The notes under the pieces: generated by a model | The model's input: the letters and a program-made list of their open reading frames with translations, nothing else | Database searches by the model: none | Told to the model about the DNA's origin: nothing | DNA from: a virus | Virus record (IMG/VR): IMGVR_UViG_3300042992_001376 | Span: 1-64,000 of that record | DNA: 64,000 nucleotides | Strand: one strand, 5' to 3' | Part shown: positions 1 through 9,034 of the stretch, in pieces | Layout of the letters: each line of letters starts with the position of its first letter | Position numbering within the stretch: position 1 is the stretch's first letter | Made by a program: the position numbers and the translations under genes

Positions 1-55
1 ACATATTGGGGTTCTACTGCTAATTGATTTGCTCTATTTGTTTCGTTTTTTTGCA

Positions 56-523
56 TTATGATACTCTTTCTTCAGTTTGTAATGTTGTTCTTCTACTCAT
101 AAATGTAGAGCAAATAATTGAAAACTTTTCACCACTACCAGTCTCAACCCTACCACCAATTAATTGGTCTTCGGTTACATTATCAATTTCGAAATATGCA
201 TCATTGTGATAAATAATATCACCAATTTCAGGATAAAAGTTATTATCTTTCAATGTAAATCTATTGAAACGAAATTTTACATTTTGATTAGCATCTGCAC
301 CAAAACCTTCGTAATTAGCTGTGGTATCATCTCTTTCGATTATTGAAGTAGTTTCAACTCCTTTATAATAAGTTTTGTTTAAAGATTCACCATAAAGATT
401 AGTTTTACTTTCACCTATAATTAATTTGTATAATACAACAGTAGTTTGAATGACAGCATCAACCAATTCGGCAGATATTCCTTCAAAGAATCTTATATCT
501 CTATCTAATGCAAATCTAGCCAT
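56..523 (-). CDS. gp14-like neck protein
   Basis: A 155-residue protein that probably forms part of the head-tail neck, completing the head before tail attachment. The central and C-terminal part (KGVET, then a segment with PEIGDIIYHNDAYFEI) resembles the T4 gp14 stretch in which an acidic-Gly 'GDLIY' turn is followed by a 'FEI' strand. It lies 8 bases after the putative gp13-like neck gene, the T4 gene 13-14 order. It is shorter than T4 gp14 (256 residues). The start ATG has no obvious Shine-Dalgarno site. Assignment rests on remembered family patterns and gene order; another head-completion protein is possible. Confidence 0.55.
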   Translation of the reverse strand: MARFALDRDIRFFEGISAELVDAVIQTTVVLYKLIIGESKTNLYGESLNKTYYKGVETTSIIERDDTTANYEGFGADANQNVKFRFNRFTLKDNNFYPEIGDIIYHNDAYFEIDNVTEDQLIGGRVETGSGEKFSIICSTFMSRRTTLQTEERVS

Positions 524-531
524 ATTTTAGT

Positions 532-1689
532 TTAACCTATGTAAATTGCCAATGGAATCTTTTGTAACATTTCCTGCGTTTGGGTGGCTTCTGAATTTCT
601 ATATTCAAACTGATTTTTTCTACTAAGTTCTTCCAAAGTTTCTCTCAGTTGAGTCATTAGATTATCCTTCTCAGTTTGTGCTTCTGCTCTTAACGCACCC
701 CCATCCAAACTTATCTCAGAACCTGGAATTGGAATAGTAGAATATTTTTCTCTAATCGCTCCTAATAATTCTTTTACTAAAGCAAGTGTATATTTTCTAA
801 TCCATTGTCTACCAACATCATTTATTTTTCTATATGAAATAAAATCATATTCCACATCAGAATAATCCGACACTACATCTGCTTTAACTATTGTTGAATT
901 TGCAAAGTATTCATCTCTAACTATATAATCAAAATATAAAGTTGTTATCAATGATGTGCTTGATGGAATTGGAAATATTCTTATTTTATTATTTACTATA
1001 TTAAATGTAAATGCTGATTTACGGAATTGATCGTTAAATTCAATTGCTTGAATTCTTAACATATCTTCATACATCGGCATTAGAACAAATTGTGCAGATG
1101 GTGAAAACGAACCGAATCCGAACTCATCAATTAGGTTCAATGTTCCTTGTCCACTAACTGAATATGGATCAAAAAATCTATTGATTGCTGGCGTTGCTTC
1201 GTGAAATACTCTTGTTATATCAATTTTTTTACCACTCTCACTTACATCTGCAAATAAGGTATCTAAATCATATTCCTGCTTACCAATTTCCAATGGAATA
1301 CTTCCCTTCTTAATATCAGTATTACCACCAACTCCAGCTTGAGTTCCATAAGAATCCGCCAACCCAACCAAATATGGTAGATTAGTTCCTTGAACCATTT
1401 TTTGAGAATAGTTCGTTCCTATTGGTTTACCTAACAATGAAGTTAGATTATTTCGGATATTAAATTGATTTACTTGAGCAGAGTATTCAGATGCTGCTTC
1501 TTCAAAACAGGCATAGAAATTCTCATCAATAAGTTCCACATTTTGGATAGGATAACCTAATCTTCTAGCACACCAAAGTGCTACTTTAGGAGCATCATCT
1601 CCAAAAACATAATCATTGTCATAGATACCAAATGGTGTCTGACCTGGGAAAAATGATGATGAGCCTGGATATATTAAAGGTTGTATCAT
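532..1689 (-). CDS. gp13-like neck protein
   Basis: A 385-residue soluble protein without signal peptide or membrane segment. The N-terminal part contains a WCARRLGYPI segment followed by a conserved acidic helix (FEEAASEYSAQVNQFN) that recurs in neck or head-completion proteins of T4-like environmental phages. The C-terminal 60 residues are helical and charged. It is immediately upstream of the gp14-like gene and is preceded by its own phage-type promoter motif. Placement and pattern suggest a neck role like T4 gp13 (309 residues), but I recognise no catalytic motif, so the exact role is inferred. Confidence 0.5.
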   Translation of the reverse strand: MIQPLIYPGSSSFFPGQTPFGIYDNDYVFGDDAPKVALWCARRLGYPIQNVELIDENFYACFEEAASEYSAQVNQFNIRNNLTSLLGKPIGTNYSQKMVQGTNLPYLVGLADSYGTQAGVGGNTDIKKGSIPLEIGKQEYDLDTLFADVSESGKKIDITRVFHEATPAINRFFDPYSVSGQGTLNLIDEFGFGSFSPSAQFVLMPMYEDMLRIQAIEFNDQFRKSAFTFNIVNNKIRIFPIPSSTSLITTLYFDYIVRDEYFANSTIVKADVVSDYSDVEYDFISYRKINDVGRQWIRKYTLALVKELLGAIREKYSTIPIPGSEISLDGGALRAEAQTEKDNLMTQLRETLEELSRKNQFEYRNSEATQTQEMLQKIPLAIYIG

Positions 1690-1710
1690 TTATAGATAAT
1701 TTGAGTTACC

Positions 1711-1719
1711 TATAAATAT
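1711..1719 (-). promoter_or_regulatory. phage-type promoter motif upstream of neck genes
   Basis: Minus strand reads ATATTTATA, ending about 21 bases before the ATG of the gp13-like gene. It is one of about 17 copies of ATAYTTATA in front of genes in this window. Confidence 0.45.
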
Positions 1720-1761
1720 AAAAAAATTAAAGAATAGTGTTTAGAATCGGATTATCTAAAA

Positions 1762-3711
1762 TTATGCCACTTGCGTTACTGTCACAATTACCGATGGTGT
1801 TGCCGGTCTAGTTGGTGATACCTGCGTTCCCTTATATTGCAATTGTCCGTTTGCCGTTGTTTTTGACCAATACAATTCTACATAACTTCCGGATGTAATT
1901 GGAGTTAAGAAGTTTAATGCTGCCACTTGGAATCCACCACCACTTACCTTTTCAATAGAGAAATCCGTATTTGAATTAGCTATATTAGAACCTGTCATAG
2001 CAAACCAAACAGAAAAATCACACGACTCGTTTGAGGTGGTATGTAATTGTGCTGAAAATTGAATGTTATATAATCCGTTATTTTCTACATAAATTCTAGT
2101 TGGAAATCCACTACCATTATTACCAACATATATACCTTCAAATTCAGGAACCGGCACTTCCAACTTCATAGCGTATGCCGTATTAGCAGAACCAGTTTGA
2201 GTTTCTAATGAAGCCCATTGTCCGTAGTTGAATTGTTTGTTACCATCCTTATAGATAGAACCACTTACATATACTGAACCACTTATATATTGTGAACCAT
2301 TAAATTGATTTGAACCAGTTGTTGGTAAATTACGAGCTCCATTTATACTACCTGTTAAATTAAAATTACCACTTTCTCCAAAAGTCCATTCTCTTAAAGG
2401 AGGTCCGGCTTTGATTTTCAATGTCTCATTTCCTACACCAAGTATAATTTGTGAGTTTGGTGCTACATTTTCAGCCGAAGTTCCAATTCTAACCGAATAA
2501 TTTTCATCATCCGCATATATTTCACCAAACCCATTATTTAATTTTAAGATACCATCATCACCTAATACTATACTATGTTCACCCACTTTAAGTTCTACAG
2601 AAGCATCTGAACCAAGTTGGTAATCTGGACTTTCTATAGTCAAAGGATATGCTGGATTAAGGGATACAGATGAACCAAATGCAATAGTTCTAAAAGACTC
2701 TCCAGATGGGACATAATTACCAGTTACCGTCCTTATTGTACCATCATAAAATCTAATTATCCATCCATTTTGTACTCCACTACTTTCTGCATTATCAGCT
2801 ACAATTAATCCACTACCATTCAAACCAGTACCACCATAATAGTCTTGTGCAATTGTTATTTGTGTACCAACTGTCTCAACACTACTACCTGAAATTATAT
2901 TGCCTTCAAATGTTAAAGTAGAGTCCAACAATATGGATGTACCGGAAGTTCCACTTGTACCACTTTCACCGGATGTGCCACTTTCACCAGAAGTTCCAGA
3001 TGTACCATCTACTCCACTCGTACCACTTTCGCCAGATGTGCCACCATTTCCAGATAAACTTGTATAAGTTACTCCATTTAATATAATAGAACCAGTCATT
3101 AGTAAAGAACCAGTTAAATTAATATCACCATTAGTAATGTTTAATGAACCAGAAGTTAATCCGCTACCCAATGAATTATATCCAATATTAATATCACTAG
3201 GAAAATAACTTTTACCATCATAATCAAATACCCAATTAGATTGGAATGAACCTGATTTTTGAACTAATATTGCTGCAGTAGGTCCATCTGAAACAGGATA
3301 TGAATTTAATTGATTTGCAAAAAAGGATGCATCATCAGATACATTCGTAGGATTAGTAATAGCTCCAATTAATAAAGTTCCATCAGATGTTAGAAATAGT
3401 GGAGCTCCATCAGAACCGGTTACTCTTAAACCAAAAGAAGGACCTCCAATAAAATTTACGTCTCCTATTGTAAGTGAAATATCACCACTACCACTTATTG
3501 TTTGAGTTCCAGTAAAAACGTTAGAACCAGTTGTTGCCAACGAATTACTATCTGCAAATACCGAAGTACCAGAAGTTCCATTTACACCCGATGTTCCAGA
3601 TGTACCAGCTACACCAACTACATCAGGTAAGTGAGATAACGATACTTTACCATCACCATCTAACGGAGCGTATCCATTTACTTTTCCTCTATTTATTTTA
3701 CTTTCAAACAT
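1762..3711 (-). CDS. collagen-like tail fibre with jelly-roll head
   Basis: A 649-residue fibre protein. Two Gly-X-Y tracts are visible: five triplets near residues 36-50 and twelve near residues 224-259, almost all GTS or GES. Between and after them are TGSNxFxGxQxISGS modules typical of fibre shafts. The last 150 residues form a C1q/TNF-like jelly-roll (strands around NIQFSAQL, SYVELYWS, final TVTQVA), a head domain common at the tip of phage fibres. The overall plan of collagen stalk plus globular head resembles C1q. Its start overlaps the end of the 2-oxoglutarate oxygenase gene by 8 bases, so the two are translationally coupled. It probably binds the host surface. Confidence 0.75.
   Translation of the reverse strand: MFESKINRGKVNGYAPLDGDGKVSLSHLPDVVGVAGTSGTSGVNGTSGTSVFADSNSLATTGSNVFTGTQTISGSGDISLTIGDVNFIGGPSFGLRVTGSDGAPLFLTSDGTLLIGAITNPTNVSDDASFFANQLNSYPVSDGPTAAILVQKSGSFQSNWVFDYDGKSYFPSDINIGYNSLGSGLTSGSLNITNGDINLTGSLLMTGSIILNGVTYTSLSGNGGTSGESGTSGVDGTSGTSGESGTSGESGTSGTSGTSILLDSTLTFEGNIISGSSVETVGTQITIAQDYYGGTGLNGSGLIVADNAESSGVQNGWIIRFYDGTIRTVTGNYVPSGESFRTIAFGSSVSLNPAYPLTIESPDYQLGSDASVELKVGEHSIVLGDDGILKLNNGFGEIYADDENYSVRIGTSAENVAPNSQIILGVGNETLKIKAGPPLREWTFGESGNFNLTGSINGARNLPTTGSNQFNGSQYISGSVYVSGSIYKDGNKQFNYGQWASLETQTGSANTAYAMKLEVPVPEFEGIYVGNNGSGFPTRIYVENNGLYNIQFSAQLHTTSNESCDFSVWFAMTGSNIANSNTDFSIEKVSGGGFQVAALNFLTPITSGSYVELYWSKTTANGQLQYKGTQVSPTRPATPSVIVTVTQVA
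2935..3042 (-). repeat. collagen-like Gly-X-Y tract, twelve triplets
   Basis: Codes for twelve consecutive Gly-X-Y triplets (GTS, GES, GVD) with no proline. Collagen triple helices in phage fibres often replace proline with threonine or charged residues. Confidence 0.85.
3562..3606 (-). repeat. short collagen-like tract, five triplets
   Basis: Codes for GTS GTS GVN GTS GTS near the N-terminus of the collagen-like fibre. Confidence 0.75.
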
Positions 3712-4357
3712 TTTCTATTGTTTTTTGGAAATATCTTTCTATTCTTTTACTCAAACGAACTCTTACATCTGTTTCGGTTCTGCCTACCACATCGTATGGT
3801 AATAAAAAACCAAAACTTAGGAAAACTCTTCTTGATTTGAATTCGTTTGTCCAATGTTTGTATAACGATGCTTCAAATCCGTATAAATCACCTTCATTTA
3901 TAGTTATAACATCTTTATCTAAAAACAATTCGTAATCCTCTGATAAAACACTTATGTTACATTTATAATTAACATATCCTTCAACTGCCGCATCATAGTG
4001 AGGATTTATCTTCCCACCACTATTCATATCTACCGCTTGTAAGAAGATATGATTTTTAGGAAAATGGAATTCTTTTGCAATCCTATCAATGATACTATGA
4101 ATAAAATCAGGTAGTTTCTCTTTTGAAACATCTGATACGGATTGGAACTTTGTAATATAATTTGTAAAAGGTGTATCCGAAATATCGAACATATAGGATT
4201 TACCTTTTAGTTCTTTTGATAATTCCGAAAGATGATGATTAGCACCATTACCACTATGGTCAATCGAGTCTATCCAATTTATTATTTGTTTAGACTCGGT
4301 AGGTGTAATAAATCCCCTTTTTATTTTATAATTACTAAAATCCAAAACTTTTTCCAA
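3704..4357 (-). CDS. 2-oxoglutarate/Fe(II) dioxygenase (hydroxylase-like)
   Basis: A 217-residue protein with the facial triad of the 2-oxoglutarate and iron-dependent oxygenase superfamily: H120 and D122 (PHYD), a distal H168 (YKHW), and arginines 176-177 that could bind the 2-oxoglutarate carboxylate (SRRVFLSFGF). The core strands around NISVLSEDYELF and EGDLYGFEA fit the double-stranded beta-helix of prolyl-hydroxylase-like members. It overlaps the following collagen-like fibre gene by 8 bases and the preceding 86-residue gene by 23 bases, so the three form one translational unit. Known family members hydroxylate protein side chains, nucleobases or small molecules; the neighbour suggests a fibre substrate, but this is inference. 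Confidence 0.75.
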   Translation of the reverse strand: MEKVLDFSNYKIKRGFITPTESKQIINWIDSIDHSGNGANHHLSELSKELKGKSYMFDISDTPFTNYITKFQSVSDVSKEKLPDFIHSIIDRIAKEFHFPKNHIFLQAVDMNSGGKINPHYDAAVEGYVNYKCNISVLSEDYELFLDKDVITINEGDLYGFEASLYKHWTNEFKSRRVFLSFGFLLPYDVVGRTETDVRVRLSKRIERYFQKTIENV

Positions 4358-4595
4358 TTTTTTTCAAACCATACTTTGCTAAAAACTCTTTTGGGTTCAT
4401 TGCCTCTATTATAGTTAATTCAGCAGAACTCATCATCTGATTAGCTTTTTCTTCGGTAACTGCCATTACACACAATTTGTGAGTTGCAGGTAATTCTCCG
4501 CTTGGTGATAAATCTATTTTTAAGATATTATCATTTTTCATTTTTTCTCTTGCTTGCTGAACTTTTGATTCTTCGCATAATATACATATTCTCAT
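4335..4595 (-). CDS. small conserved phage protein
   Basis: An 86-residue protein beginning MRICILCEES and ending in a basic helix. A pattern of a CxxC pair at the N-terminus, a PATHKLCV strand and a NPKEFLAKYGLKKI tail recurs in small proteins next to T4-like fibre genes, but I know no function. It overlaps the oxygenase gene by 23 bases, which suggests coupled translation. It could be a chaperone or accessory factor for fibre maturation; no catalytic motif is seen. Confidence 0.6.
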   Translation of the reverse strand: MRICILCEESKVQQAREKMKNDNILKIDLSPSGELPATHKLCVMAVTEEKANQMMSSAELTIIEAMNPKEFLAKYGLKKIGKSFGF

Positions 4596-4610
4596 ATTTC
4601 TTTCGTTTTA

Positions 4611-7271
4611 TTAGTCTATTGCTTCGGTGATGGCTTGAGTTATATAGAATTGATTACTATCATCTAACGCAGTTAATACAATCGTTCCATCAAATCTTCT
4701 TTGAATAGTTTTGTTATAATTTCCATAAACCATTGGGGCTGGGTGTAATTCAGTAACTGTTAATACTAAATCAGTAGTTCCACCAAATGAACCAGATGCT
4801 ATTGTTATAGTATCATCCACTTCGTATAGATTTCCACTATTTGTAATTGCAATATTACTAACAATACTTGATGCAACAGTTACTTCAAATACCGAACCCG
4901 AACCAAACCCTGCAGTTGAACCAGTTAAATCTGAATAAACTCCATCAGTTCCATCGGTTATCGAAGATGATATGGTATTGATTACCCCTAAATATGTGGT
5001 AAAATCATAATCATCCAATTCCGTTTCTATTCTATTATATTGGAAGTCATTACCTATTCTATTGTATGTAAATCTATCTCCAATATTGTTATCGTAGAAG
5101 TATTCTCCGATTATATTGTCAGTAAAACTATTTCCAATTACATTACCTCTATACGAACTGCCACCAAATCCAAAACCATCACCAATCATATTATCAGTAA
5201 AATCATTTCCAATTTTATTACTTTTGAAATCATTAGCAATGGTGTTATCAATAAAATTATTTAATATAAAATTCTCCACGAACCCATTACCAATATTATT
5301 TTCAATAGTATAATCACCAAATATGTTACTGATACAGCCTTCTCCTATATCGTTTCCGGTAAAAATATTACCAATAGTATTACTATTAAACCCATCTCCA
5401 ATTTCATTTCCTACAAATGCATAACCAATTTTATTTGAGATAAAACTACCTGAAATTAAATTTCCTTTCATCTCATTACCTATTTGATTGTACTCAAACG
5501 ATTCTAGTTCACCATTATTTACTATTGTATTCGATTCAAAATCACTTTCAATATTATTGTGTAAAAATTCATTATTAATAGTATTATCGTAAAAACCACT
5601 ACCGATTACATTATCCTCAAAAGATTGGCTAACAATATTATCATAAAAATCATTACCGATTTTGTTTCGGGAAAAATTCGTATCACCATAATCATCAGAC
5701 TCTCCTATATCGTTATTTCGAAAACTAGAACCTATTTGATTATCTTCGGTCCAACTGTAAAAGTTATTATTATAAACTTCATGTCCTATTATTGTATTAC
5801 CTAAGAATGATGAAAAGAAGTTATTATTATAAACCTCATCCGCTATTGTATTTTCTCTAAATTCATTGTAGGTCTTATTTCCGTAAAAACTTTCACCTAT
5901 TCTATTATCACCAAATTCACCACCTAACACATTATTATAAAACCCATTAAGAGTATTTTTACTAAATTCATCAAGTATGATGTTGTGGTCAAAACCTCCG
6001 TTGATTATGTTATAATAAAAATCATCATCTGATGTGTAGAAGTTATTATAGAACTCACCATTAATGATATTGTAATCAAAATCATCCTCATCCTCATCTC
6101 CAAAATGATTATTGTGGAACTCACCACTAACTGTGTTGTATCTAAAATCACAAACAATTATATTATTGTAAAAACTATCTTTGATTATGTTATTATCAAA
6201 ATCGTTATTAATAATATTATTATAAAATCTATCCATAACTATATTAGAGTTAGAACTAGCATCATTAAATGTGTTATTTCTAAAAACTTGTGAGAATGAA
6301 TTATCTCTATAAGTGTTTTCACCTTTGAATACATTGTTTGGTAATAGGAAAGTATTTTCATCCCATACCGTAAATGCAGCCGTATTTGTAGATGTGTTAT
6401 TAAAACAGTCTCCTATATACTCAAAGGTTGGTATTTCTATTGAAGCTGAATTAGATAGGATGTTATTTTGTTTCCAAGACACTCCTTCTAATAGATTTGC
6501 ATCTAACAAACGAGTATCACTAGGAGAGTTATATCTACTTCCAGTAACAACCATACGATAATCATCTTCAATTGATACGATTTCATAGTAAAATACAAGA
6601 GGGTCATTATTGATATTCAAAACACCAACAACACTTCCAGTTGTGAAATTTTCAAAAAATGTTCCACTACCGGTGATAAAAGCAAAACTACCAGATTCTT
6701 CAACAGAAATAGTTCCATCATAAACATCTTCAGAATAATATGCATCATATCTTTTGAAAAGAACTTCTCTGAAATCGTAATCCATTTCGTTTCCTTGATT
6801 ATCTTTTCTATATATAATTCTACCAAATGCAGGACTATCAGTTACTTCGGTTTGATTAAATGTAATATCGTATTTAATATTATCATTTGGATATTCGGGT
6901 TGATATGCATCTGATGCCAAAGAACCGGAGTCTAATGCGAATACAATTATAGGTGAAATACTACCTGTTCTATAATTACCAACTTGAATTGAGTTACCAT
7001 AAACATCATAATCCGGTTGGTCATAACAAGTCCTAAAATCGGTAATCTTATAGTAAGTACCAGGTGTTAATGAATCAGTCGCTAATGAAGCGGTTAATCC
7101 ATTATAAGTGGTTTCTACTAATCCACCACCAGCTCCACCACCGGTTAGATTACCTTCACTATCTTTTGCTTTGATAGAGCCATTTGTTGTATCTATAAAC
7201 AAATTATACCCACCTTCTAATGGAGTATCTAAATCTGCGGCTACTTGCCCTTGTAATTGAATGTATTGCAT
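4611..7271 (-). CDS. nonapeptide-repeat beta-solenoid fibre protein
   Basis: An 886-residue protein. Residues 1-60 are a fibre-type adaptor (DTPLEGGYNLFIDTTNGSIK). Residues about 60-330 form a mixed domain. From about residue 340 to 750 there is a long array of nine-residue repeats with consensus N-x-I-G-x-x-F-x-x, about 45 copies, interrupted by a few insertions. Asn and Ile/Phe ladders at fixed spacing are the signature of a beta-solenoid, here probably 18 residues per turn. The last 110 residues are a beta-rich cap. It lies between fibre genes, so it is probably a tail spike or side fibre. No glycosidase residues are recognisable. Confidence 0.7.
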   Translation of the reverse strand: MQYIQLQGQVAADLDTPLEGGYNLFIDTTNGSIKAKDSEGNLTGGGAGGGLVETTYNGLTASLATDSLTPGTYYKITDFRTCYDQPDYDVYGNSIQVGNYRTGSISPIIVFALDSGSLASDAYQPEYPNDNIKYDITFNQTEVTDSPAFGRIIYRKDNQGNEMDYDFREVLFKRYDAYYSEDVYDGTISVEESGSFAFITGSGTFFENFTTGSVVGVLNINNDPLVFYYEIVSIEDDYRMVVTGSRYNSPSDTRLLDANLLEGVSWKQNNILSNSASIEIPTFEYIGDCFNNTSTNTAAFTVWDENTFLLPNNVFKGENTYRDNSFSQVFRNNTFNDASSNSNIVMDRFYNNIINNDFDNNIIKDSFYNNIIVCDFRYNTVSGEFHNNHFGDEDEDDFDYNIINGEFYNNFYTSDDDFYYNIINGGFDHNIILDEFSKNTLNGFYNNVLGGEFGDNRIGESFYGNKTYNEFRENTIADEVYNNNFFSSFLGNTIIGHEVYNNNFYSWTEDNQIGSSFRNNDIGESDDYGDTNFSRNKIGNDFYDNIVSQSFEDNVIGSGFYDNTINNEFLHNNIESDFESNTIVNNGELESFEYNQIGNEMKGNLISGSFISNKIGYAFVGNEIGDGFNSNTIGNIFTGNDIGEGCISNIFGDYTIENNIGNGFVENFILNNFIDNTIANDFKSNKIGNDFTDNMIGDGFGFGGSSYRGNVIGNSFTDNIIGEYFYDNNIGDRFTYNRIGNDFQYNRIETELDDYDFTTYLGVINTISSSITDGTDGVYSDLTGSTAGFGSGSVFEVTVASSIVSNIAITNSGNLYEVDDTITIASGSFGGTTDLVLTVTELHPAPMVYGNYNKTIQRRFDGTIVLTALDDSNQFYITQAITEAID
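5015..6250 (-). repeat. array of 27-base coding repeats (nonapeptide N-x-I-G-x-x-F-x-x)
   Basis: About 45 in-frame degenerate 27-base units, each coding one nine-residue solenoid unit. The DNA is repetitive at about 27-base spacing but diverged, so selection acts on the protein rather than on the DNA. Confidence 0.8.
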
Positions 7272-7275
7272 ATTT

Positions 7276-8040
7276 TTATATTATTGTTCCTGTTCCGTCT
7301 ATTGATGAATTACCTATTAATATAACTTCTCCACCCACACTTATCTTACCATTATTTTCAATAACACTATCTTTAAGTAATAGATTTCCACCTATAAATA
7401 GTGTTCCTTCTTTTTTGAATGATTTGTTTGCGGAGTATTCTACTTCTTCATCACCACCTTCAATTAATAAAAATCCGTTTTCTAAAATATAATCTCCCGA
7501 AAAAGTTAATTGTTCTGTTTTTCTTATTAAATATGAATCGTATGTGTTATTCCAATTTGTATTTGCTGATAAATTTGTTAGTTGTCTACCATCTCCTAAA
7601 TAAGCCGATGCTGTTAGTGCTGCCGTATATTTTACAGTCTTTTGTCCACCAGCATTATTCTCAATTGAAAATGATGAAGTTTCTTGCGTTACCGCATCTA
7701 CGAAAATAATTGAACCTTGTGATATATAAAGGTCTTTCCAAGCATTTGATGGTGAACCTAAACTAAATGAAGATGTGAATGTTCCTTGTCCAGTTGCCGG
7801 TACTAATGAACCACTAATTAGGATTGAGCCACTTATAACTTGCTCACCTCTAAAGGTATTCGAACCTGTGATTGCAAATTTATTATTTAATGTGGCTTGT
7901 GATGCTGTATAATCATTAAAAGAAGATGTTGTTACTAAGAAAGATAAATCACTATCTTGTGCAGAATCTCCTTTTGGTCCTTGAACACCAACCGATGATA
8001 TAGTTACTTTTGTTAAATTTTGTGTTACTTTTATTGCCAT
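7276..8040 (-). CDS. tail fibre protein with short collagen-like start
   Basis: A 254-residue fibre-type protein. Near residue 20 there is a GPKGD segment; then comes a TGSNTFRGEQVISGS module shared with the collagen-like fibre, and an LGSPSNAWKDLYISQGSI motif, which is widespread in phage fibre shafts. The C-terminal third has strand repeats (GGNLLLKDSVIENNGKISVGG) consistent with a beta-roll. It lies 4 bases from the solenoid gene and 1 base from the 127-residue gene, so all are in one transcript. It probably links or extends the fibre complex. Confidence 0.6.
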   Translation of the reverse strand: MAIKVTQNLTKVTISSVGVQGPKGDSAQDSDLSFLVTTSSFNDYTASQATLNNKFAITGSNTFRGEQVISGSILISGSLVPATGQGTFTSSFSLGSPSNAWKDLYISQGSIIFVDAVTQETSSFSIENNAGGQKTVKYTAALTASAYLGDGRQLTNLSANTNWNNTYDSYLIRKTEQLTFSGDYILENGFLLIEGGDEEVEYSANKSFKKEGTLFIGGNLLLKDSVIENNGKISVGGEVILIGNSSIDGTGTII

Positions 8041-8041
8041 T

Positions 8042-8425
8042 TTATCTCGTTACGTTTTTAGATAATTTAACTTTACCTTCCAATAATCTCGTAACTTCAC
8101 ACCCTTTAACCACTTCTAAATCATAAACTGCTTCACCAAAATCTAATAAAGATGATGAATATGCTGATATATAGATACCTATTGAACCACTTTGTATTGG
8201 TGTTATACCATTTGAACCACTTAGATTAATACCCGTTCCACAACTATCCGAAAGTGATGATGATAGTGATAACAATGTTGTTGTTGACTCTACGTGCGGA
8301 CGTATTTGCATTCTCGCATGATAACCACTCAAATCAATTGCCGAACCACTTTCATCGGTCCAATCAATTTGAAAATTAGTTGTTGCTCCTTGCTCTATTA
8401 CAAATGAGTATCTTCCTGCTGCCAT
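8042..8425 (-). CDS. structural protein, Ig-like fold suspected
   Basis: A 127-residue beta-rich protein. The start (YSFVIEQGATTNFQIDWTDESG) and the IDLSGYHARMQIR strand are a pattern seen in small tail or baseplate-fibre proteins of many phages, thought to be immunoglobulin-like sandwiches. It opens the fibre gene cluster, with a phage-type promoter motif 20 bases upstream and a terminator just before that. The precise position in the virion is not clear from sequence. Confidence 0.5.
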   Translation of the reverse strand: MAAGRYSFVIEQGATTNFQIDWTDESGSAIDLSGYHARMQIRPHVESTTTLLSLSSSLSDSCGTGINLSGSNGITPIQSGSIGIYISAYSSSLLDFGEAVYDLEVVKGCEVTRLLEGKVKLSKNVTR

Positions 8426-8445
8426 TATAATTGATGTTTAATACT

Positions 8446-8454
8446 TATAAATAT
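8446..8454 (-). promoter_or_regulatory. phage-type promoter motif for the fibre cluster
   Basis: Minus strand ATATTTATA, about 20 bases before the ATG of the 127-residue gene and just after the terminator of the previous unit. Confidence 0.45.
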
Positions 8455-8490
8455 TGTAAAATTTAGTAATGGAAAAAAAAGCATAAAAAA

Positions 8491-8514
8491 AGAGGAATAG
8501 TTCCCTATCCCTCT
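8491..8514 (-). terminator. Rho-independent terminator after DUF2589-like gene pair
   Basis: A 10-base stem (AGAGGAATAG against CTATCCCTCT, one mismatch) with loop TTCC, followed on the minus strand by a run of seven T. It closes the 9921-8532 unit. Confidence 0.8.
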
Positions 8515-8531
8515 GATTTTATAATAAAATT

Positions 8532-9008
8532 TTATTTTTGATTCGGGTCTTCCAAATTTTTAATATATTCATCAATTAATCGACTAACCGCTTCCGGCTT
8601 TTCATCTGCCTTAAATTTTACTTTAATCTTAGCCATACCAGCTTCACTTGGATTGTAACCGGAATCAACCTCAATACCTTTGATATTGTGTTCGTATCCC
8701 TTTTTCTTAAATAACCCCAATAGAGATTTTTTAAGATTGGAAACTTCCTTTTCTTCATCACCAAATATAAGTCTACAAGAGAACTCAATATCTAATTCTT
8801 CCAACCCAATAGATGAGTGGTCTGCTAAAATATAAAGAGGAACAATCATATCCCTACCACCTATATTAAAGGAAGTAGTTTTGGGTGTACCATCTTCATT
8901 GAAATAGTTTCGGAGAGCATTAATATGCTGTCTTTCACTTATACCTTGAGAAACCATGGCGGCCTCTAACAGACCGCCAACTAGTTCCTCTACATTTAAT
9001 CTTGCCAT
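8532..9008 (-). CDS. DUF2589-like protein, copy 2
   Basis: A 158-residue protein resembling the DUF2589 family: an N-terminal helix (VEELVGGLLEAAMVSQ), then a segment in which the hydrophobic IVPLYILADHSSIGLEELDIEFSCRL strand pair matches the 'VPL..L..IPSLGI..ADVEF' hallmark of that family. The C-terminal part is charged. No function is established for the family as far as I know. It follows a second, clearer DUF2589 gene by 26 bases and ends at a strong terminator. The set looks like a transferred cassette rather than a T4 core gene. Confidence 0.6.
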   Translation of the reverse strand: MARLNVEELVGGLLEAAMVSQGISERQHINALRNYFNEDGTPKTTSFNIGGRDMIVPLYILADHSSIGLEELDIEFSCRLIFGDEEKEVSNLKKSLLGLFKKKGYEHNIKGIEVDSGYNPSEAGMAKIKVKFKADEKPEAVSRLIDEYIKNLEDPNQK

Positions 9009-9034
9009 AATATATAACCTTTATTGTTTAATTA

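Noticed and set aside
5015-6250. CRISPR-like array
   Set aside because: The 27-base periodicity is in frame and degenerate throughout, with no constant repeat and unique spacers; it codes for protein repeats.
5040-6293. Plus-strand reading frames with repeated short motifs
   Set aside because: They are antisense shadows of the 27-base coding repeats of the solenoid gene; the regular repeat keeps stops out of phase.
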